64,000 nucleotides of DNA from Leeuwenhoekiella marinoflava DSM 3653 (GCF_900129005.1 NZ_FQUN01000011.1:128767-192766), one strand, 5' to 3'. Positions 16,195 through 26,144 are shown, counted from the first letter of the stretch. Numbers and translations: made by a program. Notes: generated by a model not told the origin, from the letters alone.

Positions 16195-17337
16195 TTAGTT
16201 TTTAGATATAGAATAGGTGTATTGTCTTGGATTACTCAGATCTAATGTGATCGTATAGTTCCCATCTTCTGGAATACCGATATTTTGATTCGTATTAAAG
16301 TCTAAGGTACCATCTGCATCAGTATCACCATAATTGATCTCCCACGCATCATTCGCTCTAAATTTGATTCCATTATCTGGAGCTTCCTGCTCGGTAAGGT
16401 CTAATGTTACACTCCAGGTTTTTGTTGCTGAATCATACACCATATCGGTATCGCTATCCCAACCGGTAGGTGTTGCATTACCGATCACACCCCAACTTGT
16501 TTTAGTAAGATCATAGGTCAATGCGTCTGTATCTACATTTACAAGATAGTAACCACCGGTTCCGTCAGGAGTACCCGCGTTTACTTCACCTTCCTGCACG
16601 AGCGTTCCTGAGAACGTACCGTTATCTGCACCGGTATCCCCATAATCCCCGTCAAAACTGGTATTGGTAGGTAAGAATTTGAATTCCGGAGTTTCTGAAT
16701 TGAAAAATACATAACCTTCATAAGCTGTGTTTCCTTCAGCAGAAGCTGCAAGCGGCACTGCATCAGCCGGTGTCCAGTCTGTACCGTAACCCCCAGATGC
16801 CAGGAAGTTACCCACTACAAATATTTTAGGAAGATCTAACGCTTCTTCTGCTTCTTCGGGTAAGGTTACAGAAACTGCCATCACCTCAGAAAGTTGCGCT
16901 ACCACATTACCGGCATCGGCACCTACATAAGCACGCACTCTAAAATAAACAGTGCCATTATTGGGCGCTGCCGTAGTAGGGTCGTTATCAAGACCGGCCT
17001 CTCTAGCCAGTGCTAACATATTTGCTACCGTAACAGCCTGATTGGTTTGCGTACCCACGCCTAGTACAGAAAAACTCTCAAAAGATTCAACAGAAGACCC
17101 TTGAACCTCATAGTTCACCGGAGTTTGTACATTGAAGTTCGCAGCATTCCACACCAAGCGTTCTGCAATATTTGCCGCATTGGAAGCTGTTAGATTGTAC
17201 GTCTCTAAAGTTGAATTGGTAAACGCAATACCTTCAGGAGCTGGCTTAGCGGTATAAGTAAAACCATCATCATCTGAACACGAAGTAAAATTGAGTAGTG
17301 CGATACATGCCAGGAGTACTAAAGTTATTTTTTTCAT
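16195..17337 (-). CDS. SusE/SusF-like starch-binding outer-membrane lipoprotein
   Basis: 380 residues. Lipoprotein signal with Cys20 (NFTSC) and acidic residues just after (SDDD), a surface-export hallmark. The first half is a fibronectin/Ig-like domain of the SusE type. The second half has two repeats of a starch-binding beta-sandwich: each has the 'Y.GYVFFN...EFKFLPT' or 'W.VTLDL...KFRAND.W..NYGDT' pattern followed by Gly/Asp-rich loops. It should capture starch next to SusC/SusD. It lies 14 bp after SusD, in the susCDE order. Confidence 0.88.
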   Translation of the reverse strand: MKKITLVLLACIALLNFTSCSDDDGFTYTAKPAPEGIAFTNSTLETYNLTASNAANIAERLVWNAANFNVQTPVNYEVQGSSVESFESFSVLGVGTQTNQAVTVANMLALAREAGLDNDPTTAAPNNGTVYFRVRAYVGADAGNVVAQLSEVMAVSVTLPEEAEEALDLPKIFVVGNFLASGGYGTDWTPADAVPLAASAEGNTAYEGYVFFNSETPEFKFLPTNTSFDGDYGDTGADNGTFSGTLVQEGEVNAGTPDGTGGYYLVNVDTDALTYDLTKTSWGVIGNATPTGWDSDTDMVYDSATKTWSVTLDLTEQEAPDNGIKFRANDAWEINYGDTDADGTLDFNTNQNIGIPEDGNYTITLDLSNPRQYTYSISKN

Positions 17338-17351
17338 GGTTGTCTTGTTTA

Positions 17352-18977
17352 TTAATAACCTGTGTTTTGAGTCAGGTTAGGATTAATCAAAATGATGTTA
17401 CTGGGTAATGGGAATAATTTTCTAAAATCATCAACAGCAGTTCCTGATTTTGAACCGCCTTTAAAAGGCCATAGGTAACTCCCGGTTGTATAATCGTTGA
17501 AGCGAATCAAATCTGTTCTGCGTTGCCCTTCCCAGTACAATTCGCGTGCGCGTTCATCTAAAATAAAATCAAGATCTAAATCTCCAGAAGAAATATTACC
17601 CGCAGTAGAGCCAAATGCACGTGTTCTTAACGCATTGATGTAGCCGGTAGCTGTATTGAGATCCCCACCGGATCCTCCTCTTAAAACAGCTTCAGCGTAG
17701 TTTAAATAAATTTCTGCAAGTCTGATAACCGGTAAGTCGGTATCTACAAAGTCACCCCCTTCATCTACACCGGGAGCACCGGTAGCATCTACATTTTTAA
17801 ATTTGGTAACCGCATAACCATCGGTAAAGGTGTTCGCAATCGTATTGATCTCCAAGTTTTGCCCGTCTGTATAGAATAGCGCTCTGCTATCTTCCCATTC
17901 AATAGGATTACCGTCTGCATCTGTATTACTAACAGCATAATCAAACTTATTCACCAAAGCTTTGGTGGTGCGTAAACCACTCCAGCCTCCGTTTACACCA
18001 AAGTTAAAGGCATCCATAGATCCGCCTATTGCAGCGTGAACCAAAAAGGTCGTCCCCCCATAGGTTCTGGAATTGTTTCCGTCAAAATTGAGTGCAAAGA
18101 TGAATTCGTTTTGTGCCCCGTTACTGTTGTTATCAGCTAAGAACAGTTCGTCATAAGCAGACCCGTTTCCGTTAGCATCATTCGTGTTGATGCTGTACGA
18201 AGCATTGATCGCAAGGTTTGAAAACGTAATCGCATCCGTATACCGATCTTCACCCGTGAATACTTCAGCATTCAAATACAACTTAGAAAGCAAAGCCCAG
18301 GCCGCAACCCGGTCAACACGACCATACTCATTAGCACCACTTTCTTTAAGCAAGTCTTGAATCGCTAACAATTCAGACTCTACAAAACTGAAAATCTCAG
18401 CTCTGGTGCTTTGTTCCGGCAACTCTGTAGAAACTACAGTAACCAAGGGTACGGCGCCGAATAGATCTAATAAATTATAATACGTAAAGGCACGTAAAAA
18501 ACGAGCTTCTGCAACATAGGCTTCAACCTCAGCATTTTCATTAAGCAAAGCTGCGTTTTCTATAAACGAATTGGTAAAAGATACTTCCTGAGCCAGGCGG
18601 TAATACATACCTGTAGTAAAGTCATTACCCGCACCCCAGTTCATCGCGTGTAGATTAGGCAATCCCGGATCCCCCCAGCCTATTACCGCATGGTCTGTTG
18701 TGAGTTCATTTAAGCTAAAAAGCAAACGAGAGTATTGTGAAGTACCTTCATCAATTCCGGTGATATCCGGTTGTCCCGAAGGTCCCTGCTGACCGGTTAA
18801 AGCAAGACTCGCATAGAGTTTTGCCAAAGCTCCTTTAGCTTCGTCAGCATTCGCAAAAACATTGGTTTCCGTAAAACTGTCCGGATCTATAGGTGTCTGA
18901 TCCAAATCGTCATGACACGACACTAGAATAAGTGTTGGAATGACAAAAAGTAATTTTTTTATGTAATTCATGTTCAT
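17352..18977 (-). CDS. susD: SusD/RagB-family starch-binding lipoprotein
   Basis: 541 residues. Lipoprotein signal with Cys21 (LILVSC) followed by 'HDDLDQTPIDP', typical of SusD. The first third contains TPR-like helices ('EARFLRAFTYYNLLDLFGAVPLVT'), and the C-terminal part has 'LPVIRLAEIYLNYAEA' and 'ILDERARELYWEGQRRTDLIRF', both hallmark stretches. It forms the lid over the SusC pore and captures maltodextrin. It is 5 bp downstream of SusC. MNMN leaves two possible starts; the first is used. Confidence 0.95.
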   Translation of the reverse strand: MNMNYIKKLLFVIPTLILVSCHDDLDQTPIDPDSFTETNVFANADEAKGALAKLYASLALTGQQGPSGQPDITGIDEGTSQYSRLLFSLNELTTDHAVIGWGDPGLPNLHAMNWGAGNDFTTGMYYRLAQEVSFTNSFIENAALLNENAEVEAYVAEARFLRAFTYYNLLDLFGAVPLVTVVSTELPEQSTRAEIFSFVESELLAIQDLLKESGANEYGRVDRVAAWALLSKLYLNAEVFTGEDRYTDAITFSNLAINASYSINTNDANGNGSAYDELFLADNNSNGAQNEFIFALNFDGNNSRTYGGTTFLVHAAIGGSMDAFNFGVNGGWSGLRTTKALVNKFDYAVSNTDADGNPIEWEDSRALFYTDGQNLEINTIANTFTDGYAVTKFKNVDATGAPGVDEGGDFVDTDLPVIRLAEIYLNYAEAVLRGGSGGDLNTATGYINALRTRAFGSTAGNISSGDLDLDFILDERARELYWEGQRRTDLIRFNDYTTGSYLWPFKGGSKSGTAVDDFRKLFPLPSNIILINPNLTQNTGY

Positions 18978-18982
18978 TTTTT

Positions 18983-21925
18983 TTAGAAGTTTAGATTTAC
19001 GCCAAAAGTGAAAATTCGGGGTCTTGGGTAAAAATTGTTATCTATACCGCCATTGATCTCCGGGTCTAAACCTTCATAATCTGTTAGGGTAAACACGTTT
19101 TGTGCAGAACCGTACAATCTTAGATCTGAATCTTTAAATACCTCAGCAAAGGTGTATCCTAACGTGATGTTATCTAGCCTGAAGAAGGAAGCATCCTGAA
19201 TGTAGTAATCACTTTGCAGACTGGTTTCTGTTATAGATTGAAAACCGGTATTGAAATAATCCCGGTGGAGGTTGGTCAAAATACTGTTTTCGGTAGCACG
19301 CACTTCGTAAGACCTACTGGAGGCCATGTTGTTGTACGCATAGTTGCCTAAACTCGCTCGAGATACGATTGCCAGATCCCAATTCTTATAATTTAAGTTC
19401 GTGTTAAGCCCCATAGTCACATCTGCAAACGGACTCTTATACAAATAGCGGTCGTCATCGTTGATCTGACCATCCCCGTTGCGATCTACAAACGCTCCTT
19501 CAATGGGTCTGCCGGACTCATCATAAATTTGCTTATACACCCAATAACTGAAAGGGGAATACCCCTCTTTATGGAGTTGTACCGTGTTACCGGTACCTCC
19601 AGAAATACCTCCCTCTTCAACCTGATCGGGTAGATTTGTGATCGTGTTATCGTTATACGCTACGTTATACCCTATTCTCCATGTGAAGTTTTCAGTCTGA
19701 ACAGGCGTTACGTTCAATTCAAATTCAATCCCTTTGTTCTCCATATCGCCAATATTCTTATTGATTTTATTGGAGAAATTGGTAAACGGATCGACCGTTA
19801 CAAAACTGATCAAATCTTCTGTTTTCTTTAAATAGGCATTGAGCGAACCCGTAACCCGGCTATTAAACAAGGCATAATCAATACCCGCATTAAATGTTTT
19901 TCCCACTTCCCAGCGTAAATCTTCATTATACGCATCCGGACGATAGGTCTGGTAATAGGTGTCTCCAAACTGATAGTTTGCATTCGAGCGACTGCCGGTA
20001 TAGTTGGTCAAGAATAAATAATCCCCCAGACCGTTTACGTTTGCAATCTCACCATACCCCACACGCAACTTAAGCTGATTGATGGTTTCAGAATTGAAGA
20101 AATCTTCGTTGTTGATATTCCATGCAACCGCAAAAGATGGAAAATACCCCCAGCGATCATCTGGATTCAATTTTGAAGAAGCATCAGCTCTCATGGTAGC
20201 GGTTAACAAATAGCGGTCGTCATAATTGTAATTGGCTCTACCAAAGTAAGAAAGCAAGGTACTGCGCCATTTATCAATAAATTCTGCGTCGTTTCCTTCT
20301 TCTTGTGCCTCGCTGTCAAAACTGTAATTATCATACTCAAAACTTTGATACGAATACCCCGCAACAGCATTTATAGAGCTTTTTCCGAAGTCTTTATCAT
20401 ACGTCAAATAGGCATCAAAAAGCTTATTGGTTGCTTGGTTGATGTAATTAGAATACGAACCGTTCCAGTCTAATTGCGCAGAGGGCATTTGATCAGAAAC
20501 AATGGTTCTACCGTGACTGTTCGTTTTGTCCATCCCTACATTTACCGTAGCGGTTAGATCTGGAAAGAAATGCAATTTGTAATCTACTTTTGCATTACCA
20601 ATAAATCTTCTAATCTCTGCGGAATCATCTTTCTCGTTAAGTAACGCAATAGGATTTGTGGGAGAAAGGCTGTTTTGAATGAATCGATCTGCATCTGCGC
20701 TGTAGATGTACCAACCGTTGTAGTTCGCAAACGGTGAGTCATCCGTGTAAACACGCTTAGTAGGATCAAAATCAACTGAAGACCCAATAGCATCGCGGTT
20801 AGCAAATGTATTTTCGGTATACATCCCTCTACCGTTGATTTCTACTTTAAGATAACCGTCCATAAACGTAGGTCTTAAACTTACAGAACCGGTAGTTCTG
20901 GAGAAATTATCTCCTCTTAAAACACCATCCTGATCCGTATGACCTACCGAAGCTCTTACCGGCATAAAACCGCCAATGTTTCCGGTAGCACTTAAATTGT
21001 GTTCAGAACCTAAAGCTTCTCTGTAAATCAATTGTTGCCAGTCTGTAGAAGCAGTTCCTAAACGGGAAATCGCCGCATCAGAACCTACACGTGTCACTAA
21101 AGATCTGAATTCATCCCCGCTCATCACGTCTACATAATTCGTAGGACGATACGTTGTTGTAGCACCCGAATAGTTGAATTTAAATTCGTTTCCTTTTCCC
21201 TTCTTGGTTGTAATCAGAATGACACCGTTTGCGGCCCTAGAACCGTAAATAGCAGTAGAAGAAGCATCTTTTAAAACGGTCATCGTTTCAATATCTGCAG
21301 GGTTGATAAAGTCTAACGGGTTTCTGGAACCACCTACATTCGTATTATCCAACGGAATACCATCTACTACATACAACGGCGAACTATTCAAGGAAATAGA
21401 ACCAATACCGCGTATGTTGATATTCTGACCTTCCCCGGGCGCACCTCCCCCTGAAGTTACGGTAACCCCGGCAATTTTACCGGTAATCAACTGCGAAGCC
21501 GTATTGACCTGACCTTTGTTAAAATCTTCGGTAGACACCTGGTTAACCGCACCTGTCGCATCTTTTTTGGTTACCGTACCGTAACCGATTACCACGACTG
21601 CATCCAGACTGGTCTGGCTTTCTTCTAGTGCCACATCTATCGTAGGCTGACCCGCGTAAGCAATCTCGACTTCTTTAAAACCAAGAAAAGAAAACATCAA
21701 AACATCTCCCTCCTTAATATTGTTAAGGGTATACTTACCATCAAAATCTGTTGTAGAACCCTTGCTGGTTCCTTTAACAATAATGTTTGCTCCCGGTATG
21801 GGCATCCCGGTAGCACTTTCTGTCACTACCCCGTTCACCCCATTCTGGGCAAAAATACTTACAGGCAGCATGAACACTAAGAGCCGTAAGCTTTTAAATA
21901 ATTCTCGCATAAATTTCTCGTTCAT
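18983..21925 (-). CDS. susC: SusC/RagA-family TonB-dependent transporter for maltodextrin
   Basis: 980 residues. After a signal peptide (ending 'SIFAQ') comes a carboxypeptidase-regulatory-like domain (about 30-105, 'GANIIVKGTSKGSTTDFDG'), then the plug with 'VVIGYGTVTKKDATGAV' and 'GSISLNSSPLYVVDGIP', and a 22-strand barrel ending 'FTFGVNLNF'. It imports oligosaccharides across the outer membrane, powered by TonB. The start could be the ATG at 21910 (MRELFK) instead of 21925. The substrate, starch or maltodextrin, is inferred from the neighbouring hydrolases. Confidence 0.96.
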   Translation of the reverse strand: MNEKFMRELFKSLRLLVFMLPVSIFAQNGVNGVVTESATGMPIPGANIIVKGTSKGSTTDFDGKYTLNNIKEGDVLMFSFLGFKEVEIAYAGQPTIDVALEESQTSLDAVVVIGYGTVTKKDATGAVNQVSTEDFNKGQVNTASQLITGKIAGVTVTSGGGAPGEGQNINIRGIGSISLNSSPLYVVDGIPLDNTNVGGSRNPLDFINPADIETMTVLKDASSTAIYGSRAANGVILITTKKGKGNEFKFNYSGATTTYRPTNYVDVMSGDEFRSLVTRVGSDAAISRLGTASTDWQQLIYREALGSEHNLSATGNIGGFMPVRASVGHTDQDGVLRGDNFSRTTGSVSLRPTFMDGYLKVEINGRGMYTENTFANRDAIGSSVDFDPTKRVYTDDSPFANYNGWYIYSADADRFIQNSLSPTNPIALLNEKDDSAEIRRFIGNAKVDYKLHFFPDLTATVNVGMDKTNSHGRTIVSDQMPSAQLDWNGSYSNYINQATNKLFDAYLTYDKDFGKSSINAVAGYSYQSFEYDNYSFDSEAQEEGNDAEFIDKWRSTLLSYFGRANYNYDDRYLLTATMRADASSKLNPDDRWGYFPSFAVAWNINNEDFFNSETINQLKLRVGYGEIANVNGLGDYLFLTNYTGSRSNANYQFGDTYYQTYRPDAYNEDLRWEVGKTFNAGIDYALFNSRVTGSLNAYLKKTEDLISFVTVDPFTNFSNKINKNIGDMENKGIEFELNVTPVQTENFTWRIGYNVAYNDNTITNLPDQVEEGGISGGTGNTVQLHKEGYSPFSYWVYKQIYDESGRPIEGAFVDRNGDGQINDDDRYLYKSPFADVTMGLNTNLNYKNWDLAIVSRASLGNYAYNNMASSRSYEVRATENSILTNLHRDYFNTGFQSITETSLQSDYYIQDASFFRLDNITLGYTFAEVFKDSDLRLYGSAQNVFTLTDYEGLDPEINGGIDNNFYPRPRIFTFGVNLNF

Positions 21926-22236
21926 TTAATAGATTTTAAATTGATTTTTAACCCAATTGAACCCTGCAAACGTTTTCGTAACATGGAGAAAAAGCACGTA
22001 GTTTTTTGCAAATACAAAAGCTGTTTAAAAGGATTATCAGGTTAAAATTGTATCTGAATTGGATAATAATCCACATACATCACAAAATTGAAGAAATTAC
22101 GAGTGCTTACTACGCTTTGAAAATTTCATATAGAAAATAAAGACAAAATAAATGTTTCAAATTTTTGAAAATCAACTATTTGAATATATTAAGCTGCTTT
22201 TTTTATATAGAAAATTACGCTACAATTTGTGCCTTT
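21926..22236. promoter_or_regulatory. Control region upstream of susC
   Basis: 311 bp without a gene, AT-rich. It holds an inverted repeat GGATTAT (22031-22037) / ATAATCC (22066-22072) about 105-145 bp upstream of the susC start. It must contain the sus promoter. I could not assign a -33/-7 pair with confidence. Confidence 0.4.
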
Positions 22237-23919
22237 TTAGAGCTTGAGACGGGTTCTTTCGAGAAGCATTTGGTCAAAATCTTTCTTATCTAAGAATGAT
22301 TTATTCCTAATTTTTGTCTTATAAGCGTAAATAGAATTGACAGAATAGCCCAAAACCTGTGCTATAATTTCATTATGTTTAATTCCGAGACGAATTAAAG
22401 CAAAGATGCGAAGTTCTTTATTTAATACTTGTCCGTCTTTGATTGCTATTTGTTCATCTTCTTTTAAAAGCGAATTGAATTCATCGATAAAATCAGGGAA
22501 TAATTTGATAAACGCTTCATCAAAACTCTGTAAGAGCTTTTTCTTTTCTTTCTTAAGATCATAGCTCTTAGAAAGGTATTTTATACCGTCTAGATTATCG
22601 GTTTTGAGGTTGTGATCTATTCGTGTTTTAAACTCTTTAAACTTTTCAAAAATATCTGCATCCTGCGTAAAAAAGAAACCGATGTAATCTTCTTTAATCT
22701 TATTAGCCTCCAGCAGCAAATCATTCAAGCTCTTGAGTTCTTCATTTTTAGAATTAATGGTCTCGTTGACCTCCACAATACGCTCATTTTTGATCTGAAG
22801 ATCTTTATGCGCTACTAAAAGTGCTTGTCTGGCACGTTTCAACCTGCGTAATTGAATATAGGTTATTATAGCAAGCATCAATAAAACAACTAGTAACACA
22901 CTCAACATAATGTTTTGTTGTGATAAGCGTTCGCGCTGTTTTTCAACCTGATTGATTATTTGTTCTTCAATCAGTGGTAAAATAGCGCCCACTCGTATTT
23001 TGCGTTGCTGTGCACCGTAGGCTTCGGCATCCTCATTGGCTTTCTTGATAAAAATGGAAGCGAGTTTGACATCGCCACTCTGAAACAGAAACTCTGCCAG
23101 TTGAATCATCGAAAGATTCTCTTTAGCAGATGATTTAATGTCTGCTATAGAAGATTGGGATAGGTGTTTAATAGCTTTCTCGCGATCTCCCAATTGTACA
23201 TAAATATCTCCTAAAACCGAATTCACCACAGCCTGAGACCTGAGGTCTTGCCGCATATCTAGTGAAGGTTTAAGATCAACTAAAGCTTCGTCCAGATTAC
23301 CATACTTATAGTTTAAGTAGCCCCTGAGCATAAAATAATCCCAAGTGTTTGGCGTCGCCAGCTCTAAGGACTTTTGATGGTACTCCTGGGCTTTTTTTCG
23401 GTAGCGTTCAGAGAAGTAAGTTATCGTGCTGTAATCTGCCATATCACTGTAGCAACGCCCTAATAACCCATACAGTGAGAACCGTATATCTTCGGGAATA
23501 TGGTCTGGATCGGTACCGTTTAAATAAGCCAGAGCCTCGCTAAACATTCCTGCCGACACACACACATTAGCCAGATCAAGGGTGGTCTCTGCAATAAGCC
23601 GCTGATCGCCTAATTCTTCAGCTAGATTTTTGGATTGTATTCCGTATTTAAAAGCGGAATCCTGCTTAAAGATTCGATATTCAAAAAAAAGGGAACGATT
23701 TAAATCAAATCTCGATTTTAAATCACCTTCTTGTTGTAATCGAAGCAATTGGTACAACGAGTCTATTCGCTCTACTTTAATAGCATCATAGGCTGCAGAC
23801 TTTTTGATGGTTTCCAAAAGCTCTTTAAAATCAGCATCTTGTTGTCCATAACTCATCCAAGACTGAAAAAACAGCAACAGCACTGCCAGCGGTAAAACCA
23901 GTTTGTTATAACAAATCAT
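22237..23919 (-). CDS. SusR-like TPR-HTH transmembrane regulator (DUF6377 type)
   Basis: From ATG 23919 (MICYNKLV, with AAGGAG upstream) the product has 560 residues; the frame extends 13 codons further. A signal or anchor segment is followed by TPR repeats (about 60-310), one membrane helix near 335-355, a coiled coil and a C-terminal domain with a LuxR-like helix-turn-helix ('GIKHNEIIAQVLGYSVNSI'). This matches the layout of Bacteroides SusR, which senses maltose in the periplasm and activates sus genes from the membrane. It lies upstream of susC on the same strand with its own transcript. Confidence 0.85.
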   Translation of the reverse strand: MICYNKLVLPLAVLLLFFQSWMSYGQQDADFKELLETIKKSAAYDAIKVERIDSLYQLLRLQQEGDLKSRFDLNRSLFFEYRIFKQDSAFKYGIQSKNLAEELGDQRLIAETTLDLANVCVSAGMFSEALAYLNGTDPDHIPEDIRFSLYGLLGRCYSDMADYSTITYFSERYRKKAQEYHQKSLELATPNTWDYFMLRGYLNYKYGNLDEALVDLKPSLDMRQDLRSQAVVNSVLGDIYVQLGDREKAIKHLSQSSIADIKSSAKENLSMIQLAEFLFQSGDVKLASIFIKKANEDAEAYGAQQRKIRVGAILPLIEEQIINQVEKQRERLSQQNIMLSVLLVVLLMLAIITYIQLRRLKRARQALLVAHKDLQIKNERIVEVNETINSKNEELKSLNDLLLEANKIKEDYIGFFFTQDADIFEKFKEFKTRIDHNLKTDNLDGIKYLSKSYDLKKEKKKLLQSFDEAFIKLFPDFIDEFNSLLKEDEQIAIKDGQVLNKELRIFALIRLGIKHNEIIAQVLGYSVNSIYAYKTKIRNKSFLDKKDFDQMLLERTRLKL

Positions 23920-24303
23920 ATAAAAGGCATCTCCTTGAAATAGAAAACAAGATAGCAAAAAAGCATGCTAAAAATTCAGTTACACCAGTGGAGGCTTTAT
24001 TACGTGCAAACAATCCGGCACAGCATGCAATGCGTTTTAGCTTCTAAAGGCTCTTTTACTACGCTGTACCCTAAAGGTCCATGGGCTGCAATACTGTTTG
24101 CTCGTGAATGTTTAGCCCCCTTAAACCTGCCTTTTTAAGCTTGAGAACCCCATGCACTCCCTTATCCGTTGAATCGGATCAGGCATAGACTTAATCCATA
24201 AGTATCATTATCAAGGGTTTAGGAATGCTTTTTTTACCCAAATGTTACGTATGCACTGGTGGCGTATTGCTTTATTTCATAACTTACTCTTGTAGAGGGT
24301 GCT
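23920..24303. other. Intergenic region without a visible gene
   Basis: About 380 bp between the SusR-like gene and the repeat cluster. It holds scattered short palindromes (such as GCATGC twice) but no reading frame or strong hairpin that I can support. It must contain the regulator's promoter. Confidence 0.3.
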
Positions 24304-24352
24304 ACCACACTCCAACCACAGTGCAACCACACTCCAACCACACTTTACCACA
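24304..24352 (+). repeat. 11-bp tandem repeat cluster ACCACACTCCA
   Basis: Four consecutive 11-bp units (24304-24314, 24315-24325, 24326-24336, 24337-24347), units 1 and 3 identical, followed by a partial CCACAG unit. The cluster is about 70 bp upstream of the next start codon, so it could bind a regulator as stacked sites at one-turn spacing. Confidence 0.75.
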
Positions 24353-24423
24353 GTTTTCGTGTGAAAGACTGGTTAAAATGAGGTAGCATTCTTGTATCAT
24401 GTATAACTTAACACCTACCTACT

Positions 24424-25161
24424 ATGGCACAATTAGACAACAAAAGCGGCCTTAAAGGCAACATCGGCAATCTTGTATTTAGAAATGTAAAGGGGAAAAC
24501 CATCGTTCAGTCGCGGCCCGATACTGCCGGGAAAGCCCGAAAAGGGCGCGCCAAACAGACCGCTACCGATTTTGGACGCGCCTCCCAAACTACCAGCAGT
24601 ATCATAAGGGGCTTACGTCCTTTTCTAAGCAGCATGTACGACTCCCAGTTTTTTAACCGCTTTCGCACAGCGGTGTATCAGGGGATGAAAATGAACGACA
24701 CCCTCCCTCAAGGCAGTTTGGATTTCTGGCAGGGGGAACCCACCGTACTGGAAGGCGTGGAAGCCGACCTGAAAAATCAGTATCCGCAGTACGTGCAGAT
24801 GCCCGACCTGCAGCTGAGCCTTGAAGCGGAAACTCTGGAAATCAACGTACCCGAATTTAAGGCCGACAACCACCTCTACTGGCCGTCAAAGGCCGGTGAA
24901 GCCGAACTGGGTTACTGGATGAGCGTCTACGACTCGAAGACTTACCAGGTGTTGCGACACGAACTCTTTCGCATTCCCATTCCGCACAAAACGCAAAGCA
25001 TCCCTGCAACTCGTTTTACCGCAACGGGACTGCCTCCCGAAGCCCTGCTTTTGGTAACGGCCGGGGTGTTGTACTATACGGCAGACATTCGTTTGGGGAA
25101 ATTATGTATGAATTCGAAAGCGTTTAATCCCACGCAGGTGCTGAAGGTGTTTAGGACTTAA
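24424..25161 (+). CDS. DUF6266-like protein of unknown function
   Basis: 245 residues, no signal peptide. The N-terminal motif 'GLKGNIGNLVFRNVKGKTIVQSRP' (about 9-32) resembles the 'G..GKIGNLVfy..kGk.vvRs' opening of the Bacteroidota DUF6266 family. A basic region with 'KARKGRAKQTATDF' follows, and the C-terminal half looks like beta-sandwich repeats. GC content is visibly higher than in neighbours (many GCC, CCC and CTG codons), which suggests a different origin. It is preceded by the 11-bp repeats and followed by interspersed repeats, next to the ICE border. No function is assigned. Confidence 0.65.
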   Translation: MAQLDNKSGLKGNIGNLVFRNVKGKTIVQSRPDTAGKARKGRAKQTATDFGRASQTTSSIIRGLRPFLSSMYDSQFFNRFRTAVYQGMKMNDTLPQGSLDFWQGEPTVLEGVEADLKNQYPQYVQMPDLQLSLEAETLEINVPEFKADNHLYWPSKAGEAELGYWMSVYDSKTYQVLRHELFRIPIPHKTQSIPATRFTATGLPPEALLLVTAGVLYYTADIRLGKLCMNSKAFNPTQVLKVFRT

Positions 25162-25241
25162 TCTTTTAAGTTCTTTAATAAAATGATTTTTATAACCTTA
25201 TTTAATAATTAGGTGCAGAAAAGTCACTTGATGGGAAAGTA

Positions 25242-25433
25242 ACGGCCTATCAGGAGGTTCTCGTGAAATTTGAAGTGAGCGCAACGTCGCAAGCGGTTTT
25301 GTTTGAGGGCGCGATAGCGGCCGAGTTAAGCGCATGCAGTGAAGCAAACGAAAAATTTAGATACCGTCTTGTGAGCCTTGATTTTTTGGTTCTTTTGTAT
25401 CAAGACAAAAGAACAAGAACACGAATAGAGGTT
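25242..25433 (+). repeat. Interspersed ~190-bp repeat, copy 1
   Basis: It starts at ACGGCCTATC and runs to ACGAATAGAGGTT. It matches 25707-25897 over its whole length with few changes. It ends in a hairpin, TTCTTTTG/CAAAAGAA around 25391-25414. It is translatable in one frame but shows no domain, so I treat it as a non-coding repeat. Confidence 0.8.
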
Positions 25434-25567
25434 ATAGATTCTATATCATGTTTTGTTCATTTTCTTTACTCGTCTAAAGAAAACGAACCAAAAGCAACCC
25501 TTACTGAGGAAAAGCAGTCCAAATGCAAAGATATGATCTCAAAGCCTATGCGCCAGCTCATTCGCTA

Positions 25568-25588
25568 AAAAGGTCTACCAGACCTTTT
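25568..25588. terminator. Short hairpin AAAAGGTCT/AGACCTTTT
   Basis: A perfect 9-bp stem with a three-base loop (ACC) between the two long repeats. The A and T flanks would let it end transcription in either direction. Confidence 0.45.
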
Positions 25589-25706
25589 CTTAACGCTCTG
25601 CCCTTGCGCCTATTCTGAACCGAGGGAAGGCAATCGTTTAACCCTTCGGGTATGAATACTTTCTTTTTTCTAAAATCTAAAATCTCTTATACATTACATT
25701 TTTAAA

Positions 25707-25897
25707 ACGGCCTACAAGAAGGTATCGTGAAATTTGAAGTGAGCGCAACGTCGCAGGCGGTTCTGTTTGAGGGCGCGATAGCAACCGAGTTAAGCGCATG
25801 CAGTGCAGTGAACGAAAAATTTAGATTCCGTCTTGTGAGCCTTGATTTTTTGGTTCTTTGGCATCAAGGCAAAAGAACAGGAACACGAATAGAAGTT
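25707..25897 (+). repeat. Interspersed ~190-bp repeat, copy 2
   Basis: The second copy, in the same orientation and 465 bp after the first. Differences are mostly single substitutions; the hairpin near the 3' end is partly degraded (TTCTTTGG against CAAAAGAA). Direct repeats of this type next to an ICE end could be REP-like elements. Confidence 0.8.
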
Positions 25898-26144
25898 CGT
25901 ATCAAGCTCCCTTCTCCGATTAGATAAAGGCTGGGGATGAGGAGAAAAACTGCATGAAAGACCCGTTATGCGGAACACGTTTCAGCATCACATCAGAAGT
26001 CTAATTGCAGTTTATTGTTGGTTTTGGAATTCGTGAACCTTCTAGAATAATGCTTTTGAACTTCACCAAACAACCCACAAAACCCTATACAACAGTTTTT
26101 CAATTTCGAGGCAAGCCTCGGGTATTAAACCCTTTGGCGGTGCC

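Noticed and set aside
24304-24352. CRISPR-like array
   Set aside because: Units are 11 bp without spacers, and no cas gene is seen.
25263-25927. Two reading frames inside the 190-bp repeats (101 and 66 codons)
   Set aside because: They share sequence only because the repeat itself is duplicated, show no domain, and diverge right where the repeat ends.
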